From contig NZ_CP015698.1 in assembly GCF_002163715.1 (NCBI RefSeq), forward strand, positions 4,291,674 through 4,355,673: a DNA stretch of 64,000 bases, in the 5' to 3' direction. The position numbers were made by a program, and so were the translations under genes. A model generated the notes under the pieces. It did not search any database and was not told the DNA's origin. It worked only from the letters and a program-made list of their open reading frames with translations. The stretch is from Curvibacter sp. AEP1-3 (GTDB taxonomy: Bacteria; Pseudomonadota; Gammaproteobacteria; Burkholderiales; Burkholderiaceae_C). Positions within the stretch are counted from its first letter, which is position 1, and the number at the start of each line of letters is the position of its first letter. Shown one piece after another: positions 1 through 10,371 of the stretch.

Positions 1-528
1 ATCGGCAAGATTGGTGAGAATATGACCTTCCGCCGTTTCCAACGTTTTGATGGTTCCAGCAAATTGGCTTCTTATCTGCACGGTACACGTATCGGTGTGG
101 TGGTTGAGTTTGAAGGTGATGAAGCCGCTGCTAAGGATGTTGCCATGCACGTGGCGGCGATGAAACCGGTGTCTTTGTCCTCTGACCAGGTTCCCGCAGA
201 GTTGGTTGAGCGTGAGCGTTCTGTGGCGGCAGCGAAGGCAGCGGAAGACGCAGCGATCGCCACCGCTGCAGGCAAGCCTGTGCAATCCGCTGAGATCGTT
301 GCAAAGCGCATCGAAGGCGGCGTCCAGAAGTTCCTGAAAGAGGTTTCTTTGTTCAACCAGCCTTTCGTCAAGAACGACAAGCAGACCGTGGAGCAAATGC
401 TCAAGGCCGTCTCTACTACTGTGAAGGGTTTCACTCTTTATGTGGTGGGCGAAGGCATTGAGAAGAAAGTAGACGATTTCGCTGCTGAAGTTGCTGCGCA
501 AGTGGCTGCGGCCAAGCAGTCTGCTTGA
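1..528 (+). CDS. tsf: Elongation factor Ts, C-terminal part (5' truncated by window edge)
   Basis: EF-Ts is the guanine-nucleotide exchange factor for EF-Tu in the cytosol. The reading frame is open from base 1 and gives 175 residues, beginning with [13 protein letters not shown], a hallmark of the EF-Ts dimerisation region. It continues through the coiled-coil segment rich in [10 protein letters not shown] and ends near [11 protein letters not shown]. The family is usually about 300 residues in betaproteobacteria, so roughly the first 120 are missing upstream, where rpsB would be expected. It lies 40 bp before pyrH, as in most proteobacteria. The internal ATG at base 22 is not the start. Confidence 0.97.
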   Translation: MGKIGENMTFRRFQRFDGSSKLASYLHGTRIGVVVEFEGDEAAAKDVAMHVAAMKPVSLSSDQVPAELVERERSVAAAKAAEDAAIATAAGKPVQSAEIVAKRIEGGVQKFLKEVSLFNQPFVKNDKQTVEQMLKAVSTTVKGFTLYVVGEGIEKKVDDFAAEVAAQVAAAKQSA

Positions 529-568
529 TCTGATAGAAAAGTTGTTAGTCACCGAACGGGAGTCGTCC

Positions 569-1291
569 ATGAGCCAATCCAAACCTGCTTACAAGAGAAT
601 TTTGCTCAAGTTGTCCGGCGAGGCATTGATGGGCGACGACCAGTTCGGTATCAACCGTGACACCATTGTCCGTATGGTTGATGAAATTGCGGAAGTCACC
701 CGCTTGGGTGTAGAGGTTGCAGTTGTGATCGGTGGCGGCAATATCTTCCGCGGTGTTGCGGGTGGTTCTGTCGGTATGGACCGTGCGACTGCCGATTACA
801 TGGGTATGCTCGCGACAGTGATGAACGCACTTGCGCTGGGCGACACGATGAACAAGGCTGGACTAACAGCACGTGTCATGTCCGCTATCGGCATCGAGCA
901 AGTGGTGGAGCCCTATGTGCGTCCCAAGGCCTTGCAATACCTCGAAGAAGGCAAGGTAGTGATTTTCGCTGCGGGTACCGGTAACCCATTTTTCACTACG
1001 GATACTGCCGCAGCATTGCGCGGAGCAGAGATTGGTGCCGAGATGGTGTTGAAGGCGACGAAAGTTGATGGTGTTTACACAGCGGACCCCAAAAAGGATC
1101 CGTCGGCAACCCGCTACTCGAAGATTACGTTCAATGACGCGATGACCCAAAACTTGGGCATCATGGACGCAGCTGCATTCGCCCTTTGCCGGGATCAAAA
1201 GCTGCCGATCAAAGTTTTCTCTATCTTCAAACACGGAGCGCTGAAGCGAGTGGTGATGGGTGAAGACGAAGGCACTTTGGTGCATGTGTAA
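569..1291 (+). CDS. pyrH: UMP kinase
   Basis: It phosphorylates UMP to UDP, the second step toward UTP/CTP, as a cytosolic hexamer of the amino-acid-kinase fold. The 240-residue product has the KLSGEAL phosphate-binding start (residues 14-20), the GGGN loop at 55-58 and the C-terminal [15 protein letters not shown] segment. The frame stays open upstream, but ATG 569 follows a CGGGAG ribosome site and gives the standard family N-terminus ([17 protein letters not shown]). An earlier start would add 26 unrelated residues overlapping tsf. It sits between tsf and frr. Confidence 0.97.
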   Translation: MSQSKPAYKRILLKLSGEALMGDDQFGINRDTIVRMVDEIAEVTRLGVEVAVVIGGGNIFRGVAGGSVGMDRATADYMGMLATVMNALALGDTMNKAGLTARVMSAIGIEQVVEPYVRPKALQYLEEGKVVIFAAGTGNPFFTTDTAAALRGAEIGAEMVLKATKVDGVYTADPKKDPSATRYSKITFNDAMTQNLGIMDAAAFALCRDQKLPIKVFSIFKHGALKRVVMGEDEGTLVHV

Positions 1292-1332
1292 CCTGAGTGC
1301 AGGCCAAGTGATCGCATAGGAGAAAATAATCT

Positions 1333-1893
1333 ATGTCCATTGAAGAAATTAAGAAGACTTTGGATGCAAAGATGGATCAGTCCATCGCATCCCTCAAGAA
1401 CAATCTCACCAAAATCCGCACAGGTCGAGCGAATCCTGCTTTGTTGGATACCGTACACGTGGATTACTATGGTTCGATGGTCCCATTGAGTCAGGTTGCC
1501 AACCTTTCTCTCATTGATGCTCGTACCATCAGCGTACAGCCGTGGGAAAAAAACATGGCTCCTAAGATTGAAAAAGCTATTCGCGACTCGGATTTAGGCT
1601 TGAATCCTTCCAGCATGGGTGAGTTGATTCGGGTCCCAATGCCCGCGATGACTGAAGAGCGTCGCAAGGAACTGACCAAGGTCGTCCGCGGTGAAGGTGA
1701 AGGTGCCAAAGTTGCTGTCCGCAATTTGCGCCGTGACGCCAACGAGGCAGTCAAGAAGCTGGTCAAAGACAAGCTAGCGTCCGAGGATGATCAAAAGCGT
1801 TGTGAGGCAGATGTGCAAAAGACGACCGACAAGCACATTACCGAGATTGATCGTTTGGTGGCTTCCAAAGAGCAAGACATCATGGCGGTGTAA
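1333..1893 (+). CDS. frr: Ribosome recycling factor
   Basis: With EF-G it splits post-termination ribosomes in the cytosol. The 186-residue length is exactly typical. The N-terminal helix ([26 protein letters not shown]) carries the conserved RTGRANP motif. Domain II and the C-terminal helices ([29 protein letters not shown]) are intact. ATG 1333 is preceded by AGGAGAAAAT. It lies 41 bp after pyrH and 11 bp before uppS, so co-transcription with both is likely. Confidence 0.97.
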   Translation: MSIEEIKKTLDAKMDQSIASLKNNLTKIRTGRANPALLDTVHVDYYGSMVPLSQVANLSLIDARTISVQPWEKNMAPKIEKAIRDSDLGLNPSSMGELIRVPMPAMTEERRKELTKVVRGEGEGAKVAVRNLRRDANEAVKKLVKDKLASEDDQKRCEADVQKTTDKHITEIDRLVASKEQDIMAV

Positions 1894-1904
1894 CGCTGAA
1901 CCGC

Positions 1905-2612
1905 ATGTCGGCTTCAGTTTCACCGAGCCCCTTGCATGTCGCCATCGTTATGGATGGAAACGGGCGATGGGCATCCAAGCGCTTTCTTCCCCGCTTGGCA
2001 GGACACAAGCAGGGGGTGGACACGCTTAAGCGGATAGTCAGAGCCTGCCCCCCCAGGAACATAGCAACTCTTACGGTTTTTGCTTTTTCCTCTGAGAATT
2101 GGAATCGTCCAGCAGACGAGGTATCGGGCCTTATGGATTTGCTTGCCGGAGCACTTGCCCGAGAAGTTTCGCAGCTCAAGCAGGAAGGTGTTCGTCTCAG
2201 GTTCGTGGGTAGCAGATCCGGACTATCAGAGAAAGTACGGCAAGGACTTCACCTGGCTGAGTTGGAAACGTCCTCCAACACGGGGTTGACACTTAATGTC
2301 TGCTTTAACTATGGCGGACGATGGGACATCGTCCAGGCAGCCCGCGCGCTGGCTGAACGCGGAGAGGACATCACGGAGGATAGTCTTTCCAGTGCGATGG
2401 CTTTGTCACCTAGTGCGGATCCCGATTTGTTTATTCGTACAGGCGGTGAGTACCGGATCAGCAACTTTTTGCTGTGGCAGTCTGCATATGCTGAGTTTTT
2501 CTTCAGTCCTGTTTTGTGGCCGGATTTCAGTGAAATTGATCTTGATACAGCGTTGACCGAGTTCAATAGCCGTGAAAGGCGATTTGGTAAGACTTCTGAG
2601 CAGGTTCGCTAA
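1905..2612 (+). CDS. uppS: Undecaprenyl diphosphate synthase (cis-prenyltransferase)
   Basis: It condenses eight isopentenyl-PP units onto farnesyl-PP to make the C55 carrier for peptidoglycan and LPS sugars. The 235-residue product shows the catalytic MDGNGRW motif (residues 16-22, Asp17), the FAFSSENW loop (60-66) and the RTGGEYRISNFLLWQ motif (178-192). The residue after GGE is Tyr where many homologues have Gln or Pro. It starts 11 bp after frr and opens the envelope operon with cdsA and dxr. Confidence 0.96.
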   Translation: MSASVSPSPLHVAIVMDGNGRWASKRFLPRLAGHKQGVDTLKRIVRACPPRNIATLTVFAFSSENWNRPADEVSGLMDLLAGALAREVSQLKQEGVRLRFVGSRSGLSEKVRQGLHLAELETSSNTGLTLNVCFNYGGRWDIVQAARALAERGEDITEDSLSSAMALSPSADPDLFIRTGGEYRISNFLLWQSAYAEFFFSPVLWPDFSEIDLDTALTEFNSRERRFGKTSEQVR

Positions 2613-2642
2613 GCGCGCGTTGCTCCATCTGAAGGGTTTTCT

Positions 2643-3503
2643 ATGCTGCGCTTGCGCATCCTTACTGCGATCGCCCTGTTGGCTGTCTTGGTTCCTGCAG
2701 TTTTTTATCCGCACACCTTCGCATTTGCCTGGGTTGCTGGCGCATTGATGGCGTGCGGAGCTTGGGAATGGTTCCGGTTGAATGGAGCAAGCCAAACACA
2801 CTCTGTTATTGCGGGGGCAGGGTGTGCACTAGCCTGTGGTGCTTTGTGGGTGTTCCAACCCTCTGCTTTGGTCTTGCAGTGGATCTGGTTGGCGATTGCA
2901 GTTCTTTGGGTTGCGGGTGGCGGCGCATTGATTCGTGCCGGTGTAACCGCTTGGATAGACCTCCATCAACCTCTGCGCCAATTGATCGGCTTCGCTGTTT
3001 TGTGTGCAGCATGGCTCGCGGTTGTGTTGGCGCGGGCGCGCGGAATCAACTTCCTCTTTTCGGTTCTGGCGTTGGTTTGGGTGGCTGATATCGCCGCTTA
3101 CTTTGTGGGGCGCTCTTTGGGGGGGCGTTTTTTCAAAGATAAGTTGGCACCCGACATCAGTCCGGGAAAAACCCGCGAAGGCGCCCTAGGCGGAATCGTT
3201 GGTGTGCTGTTGCTTGCTGTTTTTTGGGTCTACATCGACCGTACTTGGATGATGGACTCGCTCAGCATTTACAGTGTTCTAGTCGCCTGGCATTGGGCTG
3301 TCATGGTTCTTGCTGTTCTCTTTCTTGGAACCATGAGTATCTCTGGCGATCTACTGGAGTCCTTGGTGAAGCGTGCAGCGGGCGCAAAAGATAGTAGTCA
3401 ACTTTTGCCAGGCCATGGCGGTGTACTGGATCGAGTCGATGCGTTGTTGCCCGTAGTGCCGCTAGCAATGCTTATGCAGTCTTTTTCATCGGGTCCCCTA
3501 TGA
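2643..3503 (+). CDS. cdsA: Phosphatidate cytidylyltransferase
   Basis: It makes CDP-diacylglycerol from phosphatidic acid and CTP in the inner membrane, feeding all phospholipid synthesis. The 286-residue polytopic protein has about eight hydrophobic helices. Its C-terminus carries the CdsA signature SLVKRxxGAKDSSQLLPGHGG followed by DRVDALL. Its last 4 bases overlap the dxr start, so the two are translationally coupled. Confidence 0.95.
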   Translation: MLRLRILTAIALLAVLVPAVFYPHTFAFAWVAGALMACGAWEWFRLNGASQTHSVIAGAGCALACGALWVFQPSALVLQWIWLAIAVLWVAGGGALIRAGVTAWIDLHQPLRQLIGFAVLCAAWLAVVLARARGINFLFSVLALVWVADIAAYFVGRSLGGRFFKDKLAPDISPGKTREGALGGIVGVLLLAVFWVYIDRTWMMDSLSIYSVLVAWHWAVMVLAVLFLGTMSISGDLLESLVKRAAGAKDSSQLLPGHGGVLDRVDALLPVVPLAMLMQSFSSGPL

Positions 3504-4687
3504 AAAAAATCACAGTGTTGGGATCGACAGGGTCTATCGGGGTCAATACCCTGGATGTATTGAGACGCCATCCCGAAAGTTTTTCTGTCTTCGCGCTCAC
3601 TGCTTCGTCCAACGTTGAGGTGATTTATGCCCAATGCATGGAGTTTCGGCCGCAATTTGCGGTCATGGTGAACCCCAAACATGCGATGGAGCTTCAGGCA
3701 CGCCTGAAGCAATCCGGTGCAAAGACGGAGGTGCTCGCGGGACCAGCCGCACTGGATGAGGTGGCAGCACATGCCGATGTAGATACGGTGATGGCGGCGA
3801 TTGTTGGGGCCGCAGGCTTGTCGTCGTGTATTGCTGCGGCAACCGCCGGGAAAAGATTGCTTTTGGCAAATAAAGAAGCTCTAGTAGTTGGCGGTGAAGT
3901 GTTTATGTCGGCCGTAAAGCAAGGCGGAGCGGTTTTGTTGCCCATTGATAGCGAGCACTCGGCCATTTTCCAGTCGCTTCCGGATAGTCGGGATCATTGG
4001 CCATCCGTTATTGACAAACTGATCTTGACGGCATCGGGTGGTCCTTTCCGAACATGGAACCAATCTCAAATCCGTGAGGCGACACCTGAACAAGCCTGCG
4101 CTCACCCCAATTGGGTCATGGGGCGCAAAATTTCAGTGGACTCCGCGACCATGATGAATAAGGCGTTGGAGGTCATTGAGGCTAAGTTTCTTTTCGATGT
4201 GCTTCCCCGACAGATTGACGTCATCATTCACCCACAAAGTGTGGTGCACTCCATGGTGCAGTACGTCGATAACTCAGTGGTTGCCCAATTGGGTACCCCC
4301 GACATGCGCGGCCCTATCGCGTATGGCTTGGCATGGCCGCAACGGGTCGCATCGGGGTCTTCTGCATTGGATTTTTCCACCATGGCGTCGCTAACCTTTG
4401 AATCCATTCATTCGGAGGCGCACCAAGCACGATTCCCCGGGTTAAAACTCGCTTGGGAAACTTTAATGGGGCAAGCAGGATCTACAGTCGTGTTGAATGC
4501 AGCGAATGAAATTGCTGTTGCTGCATTTTTGGATCGCCGTATCCGTTTCGATCAAATCCATACCGTGAACACACGCACCTTGACCCAGCTGGATTTCGTA
4601 TCCCCTGACAATTTATCGTCTTTGATGGCTCTGGATACAGAAGCCCGGAGTCTGGCTGAGAACATTTGCACATCACTTCTTCAGTAA
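3500..4687 (+). CDS. dxr: 1-deoxy-D-xylulose 5-phosphate reductoisomerase
   Basis: It converts DXP to 2-C-methyl-D-erythritol 4-phosphate with NADPH, the first committed step of the MEP isoprenoid pathway. The 395-residue length is typical. The NADPH-binding GSTGSIG loop is at residues 8-14, followed by LLLANKEALV, the PIDSEHSAIFQ metal/substrate segment and the TASGGPFR flexible loop. Its product feeds uppS two genes upstream. It is 18 bp before rseP. Confidence 0.97.
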   Translation: MKKITVLGSTGSIGVNTLDVLRRHPESFSVFALTASSNVEVIYAQCMEFRPQFAVMVNPKHAMELQARLKQSGAKTEVLAGPAALDEVAAHADVDTVMAAIVGAAGLSSCIAAATAGKRLLLANKEALVVGGEVFMSAVKQGGAVLLPIDSEHSAIFQSLPDSRDHWPSVIDKLILTASGGPFRTWNQSQIREATPEQACAHPNWVMGRKISVDSATMMNKALEVIEAKFLFDVLPRQIDVIIHPQSVVHSMVQYVDNSVVAQLGTPDMRGPIAYGLAWPQRVASGSSALDFSTMASLTFESIHSEAHQARFPGLKLAWETLMGQAGSTVVLNAANEIAVAAFLDRRIRFDQIHTVNTRTLTQLDFVSPDNLSSLMALDTEARSLAENICTSLLQ

Positions 4688-4705
4688 ATAGGCAATAGTT
4701 TCTCT

Positions 4706-6064
4706 ATGCAAACAGTTCTGGCTTTCCTCATTGCCATTGGTTTGCTGGTTGCCGTGCACGAATGGGGGCATTTCTGTGCAGCCCGCCTTTGTGGGGTCAA
4801 GGTGCTCAAATTTTCCATCGGATTTGGCCCGAAGCTATGGGGATGGTCCTCTCCACGGACGGGTACAGACTTCGTCCTGAGTGCAGTTCCCCTTGGTGGC
4901 TACGTCAAGATGCTCGATGGACGTGAGGGGCCGATCGCAGAGTCGGAAGCATCTCAGGCTTTTGACAGGCAGTCTTTGCGCCGTCGATCTTTCATCGTGG
5001 CTGCCGGTCCCCTCGCTAATTTGTTGTTGGCGATAGGTCTTTACTCCCTTGTGAATTGGCAGTCGGTCACATTAGCCACTCCAGTTCTCCCGACACCGGT
5101 CGCGTCTTCACTGGCAGAGAAGGGTGGTTGGGTAGGCGGTGAGCGGGTTTTGGAGGTGGGTGTTTCGCAAGACGCGCTGATCCCGATCCAAACCTTTGAA
5201 GAGTTCCGATGGTGGCTCACAACGGCCAGCCTGGATCGCAAAGTTTTGTATTTGAAACTCAATGAGTCTGGTGACAATGCGCCTGCTGACAGTACGTTGC
5301 GTTCGCTGGATTTAAGCTCGCTGGGGGGCAGTGCCGCCGATGCAGCGCTTTTTCAGAAGATAGGCTGGCTCGCTCCTTTCTCCAAACCGCTTATGGGTGA
5401 CTTGAGCGCGGAGGGGCGTGCCACTGTAGCGGGGCTGATGCCTGGTGACTTGGTATCAGCAGTAAATGGAACACCCATACGCGATGCCAATCAGCTTCGA
5501 GCGCTGATCCGTAACTCTCCAGAAGTACCGATGACTTGGCAAGTCATGCGGGCAAGCCGAGCTGTGACCATCGTTGTGACCCCAAAAGCCGAAAAACAGG
5601 GCGAAGAGGTCGTCGGTCGGGTTGGTGCCTTTATTGGTGGCGCCCCTGACACTGTGTCTGTTCAGTACGGATTTACCGAAGGCCTTGCGCGGGCCGTTGA
5701 GAAAACGTGGGACATTTCCCGCATGTCTTTGGTCGCAATGGGCCAAATGATCACCGGTCAGGTATCACTTCGGAATTTGAACGGGCCATTGGCAATTGCT
5801 GACTATGCCGGCAAATCTGCTGCCTTGGGCCTCCTGCAGTTTCTGAGTTTTCTGGCGCTCATCAGTATCAGCCTAGGGGTGTTGAACCTGCTTCCCTTGC
5901 CGGTCTTGGATGGAGGGCACCTGATGTATTATCTTTGGGAGGGGTTGACCGGTCGTCCGGTGCCCGAAAAATGGTGGGAAGTGCTTCAGCGTGCTGGTGT
6001 TGCGTTGTTGCTGGTGATGATGTCAGTCGCCTTCTATAACGATGTTTTGCATATCTTTGGTTAA
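4706..6064 (+). CDS. rseP: Site-2 intramembrane zinc metalloprotease RseP
   Basis: It performs the second cut of the anti-sigma factor RseA in the sigma-E envelope stress cascade and clears signal-peptide remnants. The 452-residue product has the zinc motif HEWGH at residues 18-22 in the first membrane helix. A long periplasmic PDZ region follows (around residues 110-320, including the GLMPGDLVSAVNG turn). The LLPLPVLDGGHL motif and two C-terminal helices complete the protease. It lies upstream of bamA, as in E. coli. Confidence 0.96.
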   Translation: MQTVLAFLIAIGLLVAVHEWGHFCAARLCGVKVLKFSIGFGPKLWGWSSPRTGTDFVLSAVPLGGYVKMLDGREGPIAESEASQAFDRQSLRRRSFIVAAGPLANLLLAIGLYSLVNWQSVTLATPVLPTPVASSLAEKGGWVGGERVLEVGVSQDALIPIQTFEEFRWWLTTASLDRKVLYLKLNESGDNAPADSTLRSLDLSSLGGSAADAALFQKIGWLAPFSKPLMGDLSAEGRATVAGLMPGDLVSAVNGTPIRDANQLRALIRNSPEVPMTWQVMRASRAVTIVVTPKAEKQGEEVVGRVGAFIGGAPDTVSVQYGFTEGLARAVEKTWDISRMSLVAMGQMITGQVSLRNLNGPLAIADYAGKSAALGLLQFLSFLALISISLGVLNLLPLPVLDGGHLMYYLWEGLTGRPVPEKWWEVLQRAGVALLLVMMSVAFYNDVLHIFG

Positions 6065-6100
6065 GTCCCTTTCGCTTGACCTGACCCCCGGAGATTCAAC

Positions 6101-8407
6101 TTGAGTACTATGAAATATCGTCGTCGCAGCGTCCGTTTTGCTGCTTGCAGCGGCTTGCTCGCTGTCTTGCTGCAATCTGCTTGGGCGCTTGAGCCGTTTG
6201 CGGTTCGTGACATCCGGGTGGAAGGCCTTCAGCGTGTGGAAGCTGGGACAGTGTTTGCGTCCATTCCTGTGCGTGTGGGGGATACCTACACCGACGAGAA
6301 AGCAGCAGCCTCTATCCGCTCCTTGTTTGCGCTCGGGCTTTTCAAGGACGTACGGATCGAGAGCAAAGATGGTGTTGTGGTCGTTATTGTGGAGGAGCGC
6401 CCCAATGTCGCGGATGTCGATTTTTCTGGTAATCGTGAGTTTGACAAAGACGTCCTGAAACGTGCTTTGCGGGACATCGGATTGTCCGAAGGTCGACCGT
6501 TCGACAAAGCATTGGTTGACAGGGCAGAGCAAGAACTCAAAAAGCAGTACATCAGCAAAAGCATGTACGCTGTGGATATCGTTACCACGGTGACACCAAT
6601 TGAGCGCAATCGTGTGAATGTCAGTTTTGCTGTCGCCGAAGGTGACACTGCAAAAATCAGCGAAATCAATATTGTCGGGAACAAGAACTTTCCCGTAAGC
6701 ACACTTCGGGGGCTCTTTGACTCTGATACCGGAAACTGGTTGAGCTGGTACACCAAATCCAACCGTTATGCGCGCACCAAGCTCAATGCGGATATCGAAA
6801 CCCTGCGCTCCTATTACCTTGCGCGCGGGTTTCTGGAATTCAAGGTCGATTCGACCCAAGTGGCGATCTCGCCGGACAAAAAAGATATTGCAATCACAGT
6901 CAACATCACCGAAGGTGAGCAATTCGCAGTTTCGAAGATCAAGCTAGCCGGCAATTTCCTGGGGAAAGAACAAGAGTTCCAATCACTGGTGACCATCAAG
7001 GCAGGCGAGCCCTATAACGCTACGGATGTGGCTCAGACGACCAAGGCATTTACGGATTACTTCGCCAATTTCGGCTATGCCTTTGCGCGAGCCGAAGCGC
7101 GCACAGACATTGACCGCGCCACGAATCGTGTTGAAATTACATTGGTAGGCGAGCCGTCCCGCCGGGTCTATGTCCGTCGGATTAACGTTGCAGGTAACGA
7201 TCGCACCCGCGATGAAGTCATTCGCCGTGAGTTCCGGCAACTGGAAGCGGCTTGGTACGACGGAGAAAAGATCCGGCAATCTCGCAATCGTGTGGATAGG
7301 TTGGGTTATTTCACCAATGTAGGTATTGATACTCAGGAAGTGGCAGGATCTCCCGATCAGGTTGACCTGACGGTCACGGTCGCAGAGAAGCCCACGGGCA
7401 GCATCAGCTTGGGAGCAGGTATTTCCAGTGCGGACGGATTGGGACTTTCCTTTGGTTTCAAGCAGGAAAACGCATTCGGGTCGGGCAACTCTTTGGGTAT
7501 CGAAGTCAATACCAGCAAGGCGAACCGTACCGTGGTGTTGAGCACCACCAATCCGTACTTCACCGACGATGGCGTTTCCCGCACCTTTGATTTGTACCAA
7601 CGCACCTCCCGACCCTACGACGACGTGGATACGTACGCGATTGAAACAACTGGCGTTGGGGTACGTTTTGGGGTTCCATTTTCGGACTCGGACACCGTTT
7701 ACTTCGGCCTCGGCGCGGACAAGACCCGGATCATTCCTGGCACCTATTTGCCAACTGTGTATCAGGACTACGCCAATGAGTTCGGCTACAGCGCAACGGC
7801 TGTCCCTCTTACGGTAGGCTGGTCCAGGGATACGCGAGATAGTGCATTGGTGCCAAGCATGGGTCGGGTTATCCGGACGAATGCCGAGTGGAGTGTGGGC
7901 GGCGACATGCGATATGTACGTGGCACAGCCCAGTATCAGCAGTTCGTTCCCGTGACCCGTACGATGACCGCTGCATTCAACACGGAACTGTCGATGGGTG
8001 CCGCCACCGGTTCCGGTTCATACTCGATTTTTAAGAACTACTATTTGGGTGGTTTGGGCTCGGTACGCGGGTTTGAGCAGGGTAGTTTGACCACTGCGGC
8101 ACAACGCGCCTCGTCTCTTACCGCCACAGGCGGCGCCAAGAAAGTGGTTTTCAACGCAGAGTTGCTGTCTCCGCTTCCAGGTGGAGGCAATGACCGTACA
8201 TTGCGGGGCTTTGCATTTGTAGACGCTGGTGGCATTTATGGCGTGGATGAAGCGATTCAGTTGTCCGACATGCGGGCTTCATTTGGTGTGGGCATTAGTT
8301 GGATTTCTCCGGTGGGTCCATTGCGTCTTGCCATTGCCCGGCCTTTGTCCAAGTTTGACGGGGATAAAATGCAAAACGTTCAATTTCAAATCGGAACAAC
8401 CTTTTAA
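6101..8407 (+). CDS. bamA: Outer membrane protein assembly factor BamA
   Basis: It is the core of the BAM machine that inserts beta-barrel proteins in the outer membrane. The 768-residue product has a signal peptide ending near SAWALEPF and five POTRA domains (about residues 30-430). The 16-strand barrel contains the VRGFEQG lid-lock motif and ends with the aromatic C-terminal signal QFQIGTTF. The TTG at 6101 is 7 bases after GGAG (start AGCs at 6090); the ATG at 6110 is 16 bases away, so TTG is preferred, though not certain. Its stop shares one base with the skp start. Confidence 0.96.
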   Translation: MSTMKYRRRSVRFAACSGLLAVLLQSAWALEPFAVRDIRVEGLQRVEAGTVFASIPVRVGDTYTDEKAAASIRSLFALGLFKDVRIESKDGVVVVIVEERPNVADVDFSGNREFDKDVLKRALRDIGLSEGRPFDKALVDRAEQELKKQYISKSMYAVDIVTTVTPIERNRVNVSFAVAEGDTAKISEINIVGNKNFPVSTLRGLFDSDTGNWLSWYTKSNRYARTKLNADIETLRSYYLARGFLEFKVDSTQVAISPDKKDIAITVNITEGEQFAVSKIKLAGNFLGKEQEFQSLVTIKAGEPYNATDVAQTTKAFTDYFANFGYAFARAEARTDIDRATNRVEITLVGEPSRRVYVRRINVAGNDRTRDEVIRREFRQLEAAWYDGEKIRQSRNRVDRLGYFTNVGIDTQEVAGSPDQVDLTVTVAEKPTGSISLGAGISSADGLGLSFGFKQENAFGSGNSLGIEVNTSKANRTVVLSTTNPYFTDDGVSRTFDLYQRTSRPYDDVDTYAIETTGVGVRFGVPFSDSDTVYFGLGADKTRIIPGTYLPTVYQDYANEFGYSATAVPLTVGWSRDTRDSALVPSMGRVIRTNAEWSVGGDMRYVRGTAQYQQFVPVTRTMTAAFNTELSMGAATGSGSYSIFKNYYLGGLGSVRGFEQGSLTTAAQRASSLTATGGAKKVVFNAELLSPLPGGGNDRTLRGFAFVDAGGIYGVDEAIQLSDMRASFGVGISWISPVGPLRLAIARPLSKFDGDKMQNVQFQIGTTF

Positions 8408-8916
8408 TGAAAACAGCACAAGTGAAATGGGCGTTGGCGGCTGCGTTGGTATTGGCTTTGGGTAGCAGTTTTGCTCAGGAGTCCAAAGTAGGCTACATCA
8501 ACACCCAACGGATCACCACAGAGTCGGCACCCGCAAAGGCGGCACAGGCCAAGCTGGAACAAGAATTTTCCAAGCGACAGAAAGATTTGACGGACCTGCA
8601 GCAATCGCTCAAGACCATGAGTGAAAAGTTTGAACGTGATGCGCCCGCCATGTCGGAAGCGCAACGCTCAGCACGACAGAAAGAATTCGCAGAGCAAAAC
8701 CGCGACTTTCAACGCAAACAGCGCGAGTTCCAAGAAGATTTGAATGGTCGCCGCAACGAAGAGCTGCAAAAAGTGCTGGATGCGGCAAACCGCGCCGTCA
8801 AGCAAGTGGCAGAAGGTGAAAAATATGATCTGGTGCTTCAAGAAGTTGTTTACAGCAGCGCCCGTCATGACATTACTGAAAAGGTTCTGAAAATTCTCAA
8901 CGCTGGTGCCAAGTAA
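8407..8916 (+). CDS. skp: OmpH/Skp family periplasmic chaperone
   Basis: Skp holds unfolded outer-membrane proteins in the periplasm before delivery to BAM. The 169-residue protein begins with a classic signal peptide (to about SSFAQE) and the beta-strand KVGYINTQRI. A long charged coiled coil (residues about 45-130, rich in K/R/E/Q) forms the tentacle, and a final strand YDLVLQEVVY closes the body. The start overlaps the bamA stop by one base (TAATG). It is followed immediately by lpxD, the conserved order. Confidence 0.93.
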   Translation: MKTAQVKWALAAALVLALGSSFAQESKVGYINTQRITTESAPAKAAQAKLEQEFSKRQKDLTDLQQSLKTMSEKFERDAPAMSEAQRSARQKEFAEQNRDFQRKQREFQEDLNGRRNEELQKVLDAANRAVKQVAEGEKYDLVLQEVVYSSARHDITEKVLKILNAGAK

Positions 8917-8919
8917 GCC

Positions 8920-9924
8920 TTGACGACTCCGGCCGTTCATGTGAAATCAATTTCTCTCGCTACGCTCGTTGAACAACTGGGTGGCGAGCTTGTCGGGTCT
9001 GGCGATGTGTTGATTTCCGGACTGGCTCCCTTGGAGTCAGCCTCCGGTACAGACATCAGTTTCCTCAGTAACCCCAAATACCAGAAGCAAATTACACAGT
9101 CGCTTGCGGGCTGTGTGATTGTGGGCCCCGCTATGGCGGCATTAGCATCGGCCCGAGGGCCGTGCATCGTTACACCCAATCCGTACCTTTATTTCGCCCG
9201 TCTGACTCAGTTCTGGCGCCAGCGGACCTCCCGTGATGCATTGGGTATTCCAGTCATTCATCCCAGCGCGGTGGTAGACCCCGAAGCCCATATTGCTGCA
9301 ACGGCCCGCATCGGACCTTTGTGTGTCATCGAGGCCGGCGCAACGGTAGGCGAAGGCACCATATTGAAGTCCCGCGTCACCTTGGGCGAGGATTGCCATA
9401 TCGGGGACCGTTGCATCGTCCACTCGGGTGTGGTTATCGGTGCGGACGGTTTCGGCTTTGCGCCTGACGGCGGGCGCTGGGAAAAAATTGAACAGCTGGG
9501 TGCAGTCCGTATCGGAAACGACGTGGAAATTGGTGCCAACACCTGCATCGACAGAGGTGCGTTGAGTGACACCATCATCGAAGATGGCGTGAAGCTGGAC
9601 AACCTGATCCAGATCGGTCACAACGTGCGCATAGGGGCGCATACCGCCATGGCAGGTTGTGTCGGTATCGCAGGTTCTGCGACCATCGGGTCTCACTGTA
9701 CGGTAGGTGGCGGCGCAATCATTCTGGGGCACCTCACCCTGGCTTCCGGTGTGCACATCTCGGCAGCTACTGTGGTCAGCAAGTCGATTCACAAGCCGGG
9801 CAACTACACCGGGATCTTCCCGCTCGATGAAAATGCAAACTGGGAACGCAACGCAGCTTCTTTGAAGCAGCTTCATAGTTTGCGCGACCGAATTAAAACC
9901 TTAGAAAAAGAGAACAAGCCATGA
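8920..9924 (+). CDS. lpxD: UDP-3-O-(3-hydroxyacyl)glucosamine N-acyltransferase
   Basis: It adds the second 3-hydroxyacyl chain in lipid A synthesis, step three of the Raetz pathway, in the cytosol. The 334-residue product has the N-terminal uridine-binding domain (LSNPKYQKQ, about residue 50), a left-handed hexapeptide-repeat helix (about 105-310) with the catalytic-His region [12 protein letters not shown], and a C-terminal helix. The start is uncertain: TTG 8920 lies 3 bases after skp, and GTG 8941 is a possible alternative. Its stop overlaps fabZ by 4 bases. Confidence 0.95.
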   Translation: MTTPAVHVKSISLATLVEQLGGELVGSGDVLISGLAPLESASGTDISFLSNPKYQKQITQSLAGCVIVGPAMAALASARGPCIVTPNPYLYFARLTQFWRQRTSRDALGIPVIHPSAVVDPEAHIAATARIGPLCVIEAGATVGEGTILKSRVTLGEDCHIGDRCIVHSGVVIGADGFGFAPDGGRWEKIEQLGAVRIGNDVEIGANTCIDRGALSDTIIEDGVKLDNLIQIGHNVRIGAHTAMAGCVGIAGSATIGSHCTVGGGAIILGHLTLASGVHISAATVVSKSIHKPGNYTGIFPLDENANWERNAASLKQLHSLRDRIKTLEKENKP

Positions 9925-10361
9925 TGGATATCCACAAAATTCTGAAGCAACTGCCGCATCGCTACCCCTTCTTATTGGTGGATCGTGTGCTGGAGTTGGA
10001 CAAAGGCAAGACCATCAAGGCGCTGAAGAACGTCACCATCAACGAACCTTTTTTTGAAGGCCACTTCCCTCATCGGCCGGTGATGCCGGGTGTGTTGATG
10101 CTCGAAGCATTGGCTCAGGCAGCAGCGCTATTGGCGTTTGATGCCTTGGACACTGCGCCCAATGACCAGATGGTCTACTACTTCGCTGGTATTGACGGCG
10201 CCCGCTTCAAGCGCCCTGTTGAGCCGGGTGACCAGCTTCACTTGAATGTGGAAATGTTGCGCATGAAAGCCGGAATTTTCAAGTTCAAGGCCAGCGCTAC
10301 GGTCGGCACCGAGTTGGCCTGCGAAGCGGAGTTGACCTGCGCCATGCGCGCTATCAGCTAA
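9921..10361 (+). CDS. fabZ: 3-hydroxyacyl-[acyl-carrier-protein] dehydratase FabZ
   Basis: It dehydrates 3-hydroxyacyl-ACP in fatty acid elongation and competes with LpxA/LpxD for the same substrate pool. The 146-residue hot-dog-fold protein has the catalytic histidine in [11 protein letters not shown] (His48) and the acidic partner in LEALAQ (Glu62). Two adjacent ATGs exist (9921 and 9924). It is embedded between lpxD (4-base overlap) and lpxA (10-base gap), the usual arrangement for balancing lipid A and phospholipid synthesis. Confidence 0.96.
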   Translation: MMDIHKILKQLPHRYPFLLVDRVLELDKGKTIKALKNVTINEPFFEGHFPHRPVMPGVLMLEALAQAAALLAFDALDTAPNDQMVYYFAGIDGARFKRPVEPGDQLHLNVEMLRMKAGIFKFKASATVGTELACEAELTCAMRAIS

Positions 10362-10371
10362 GGGGTGGGGC

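Noticed and set aside
491-568. Longer pyrH start at 491.
   Set aside because: It overlaps tsf and adds residues foreign to UMP kinases; ATG 569 has a ribosome site.
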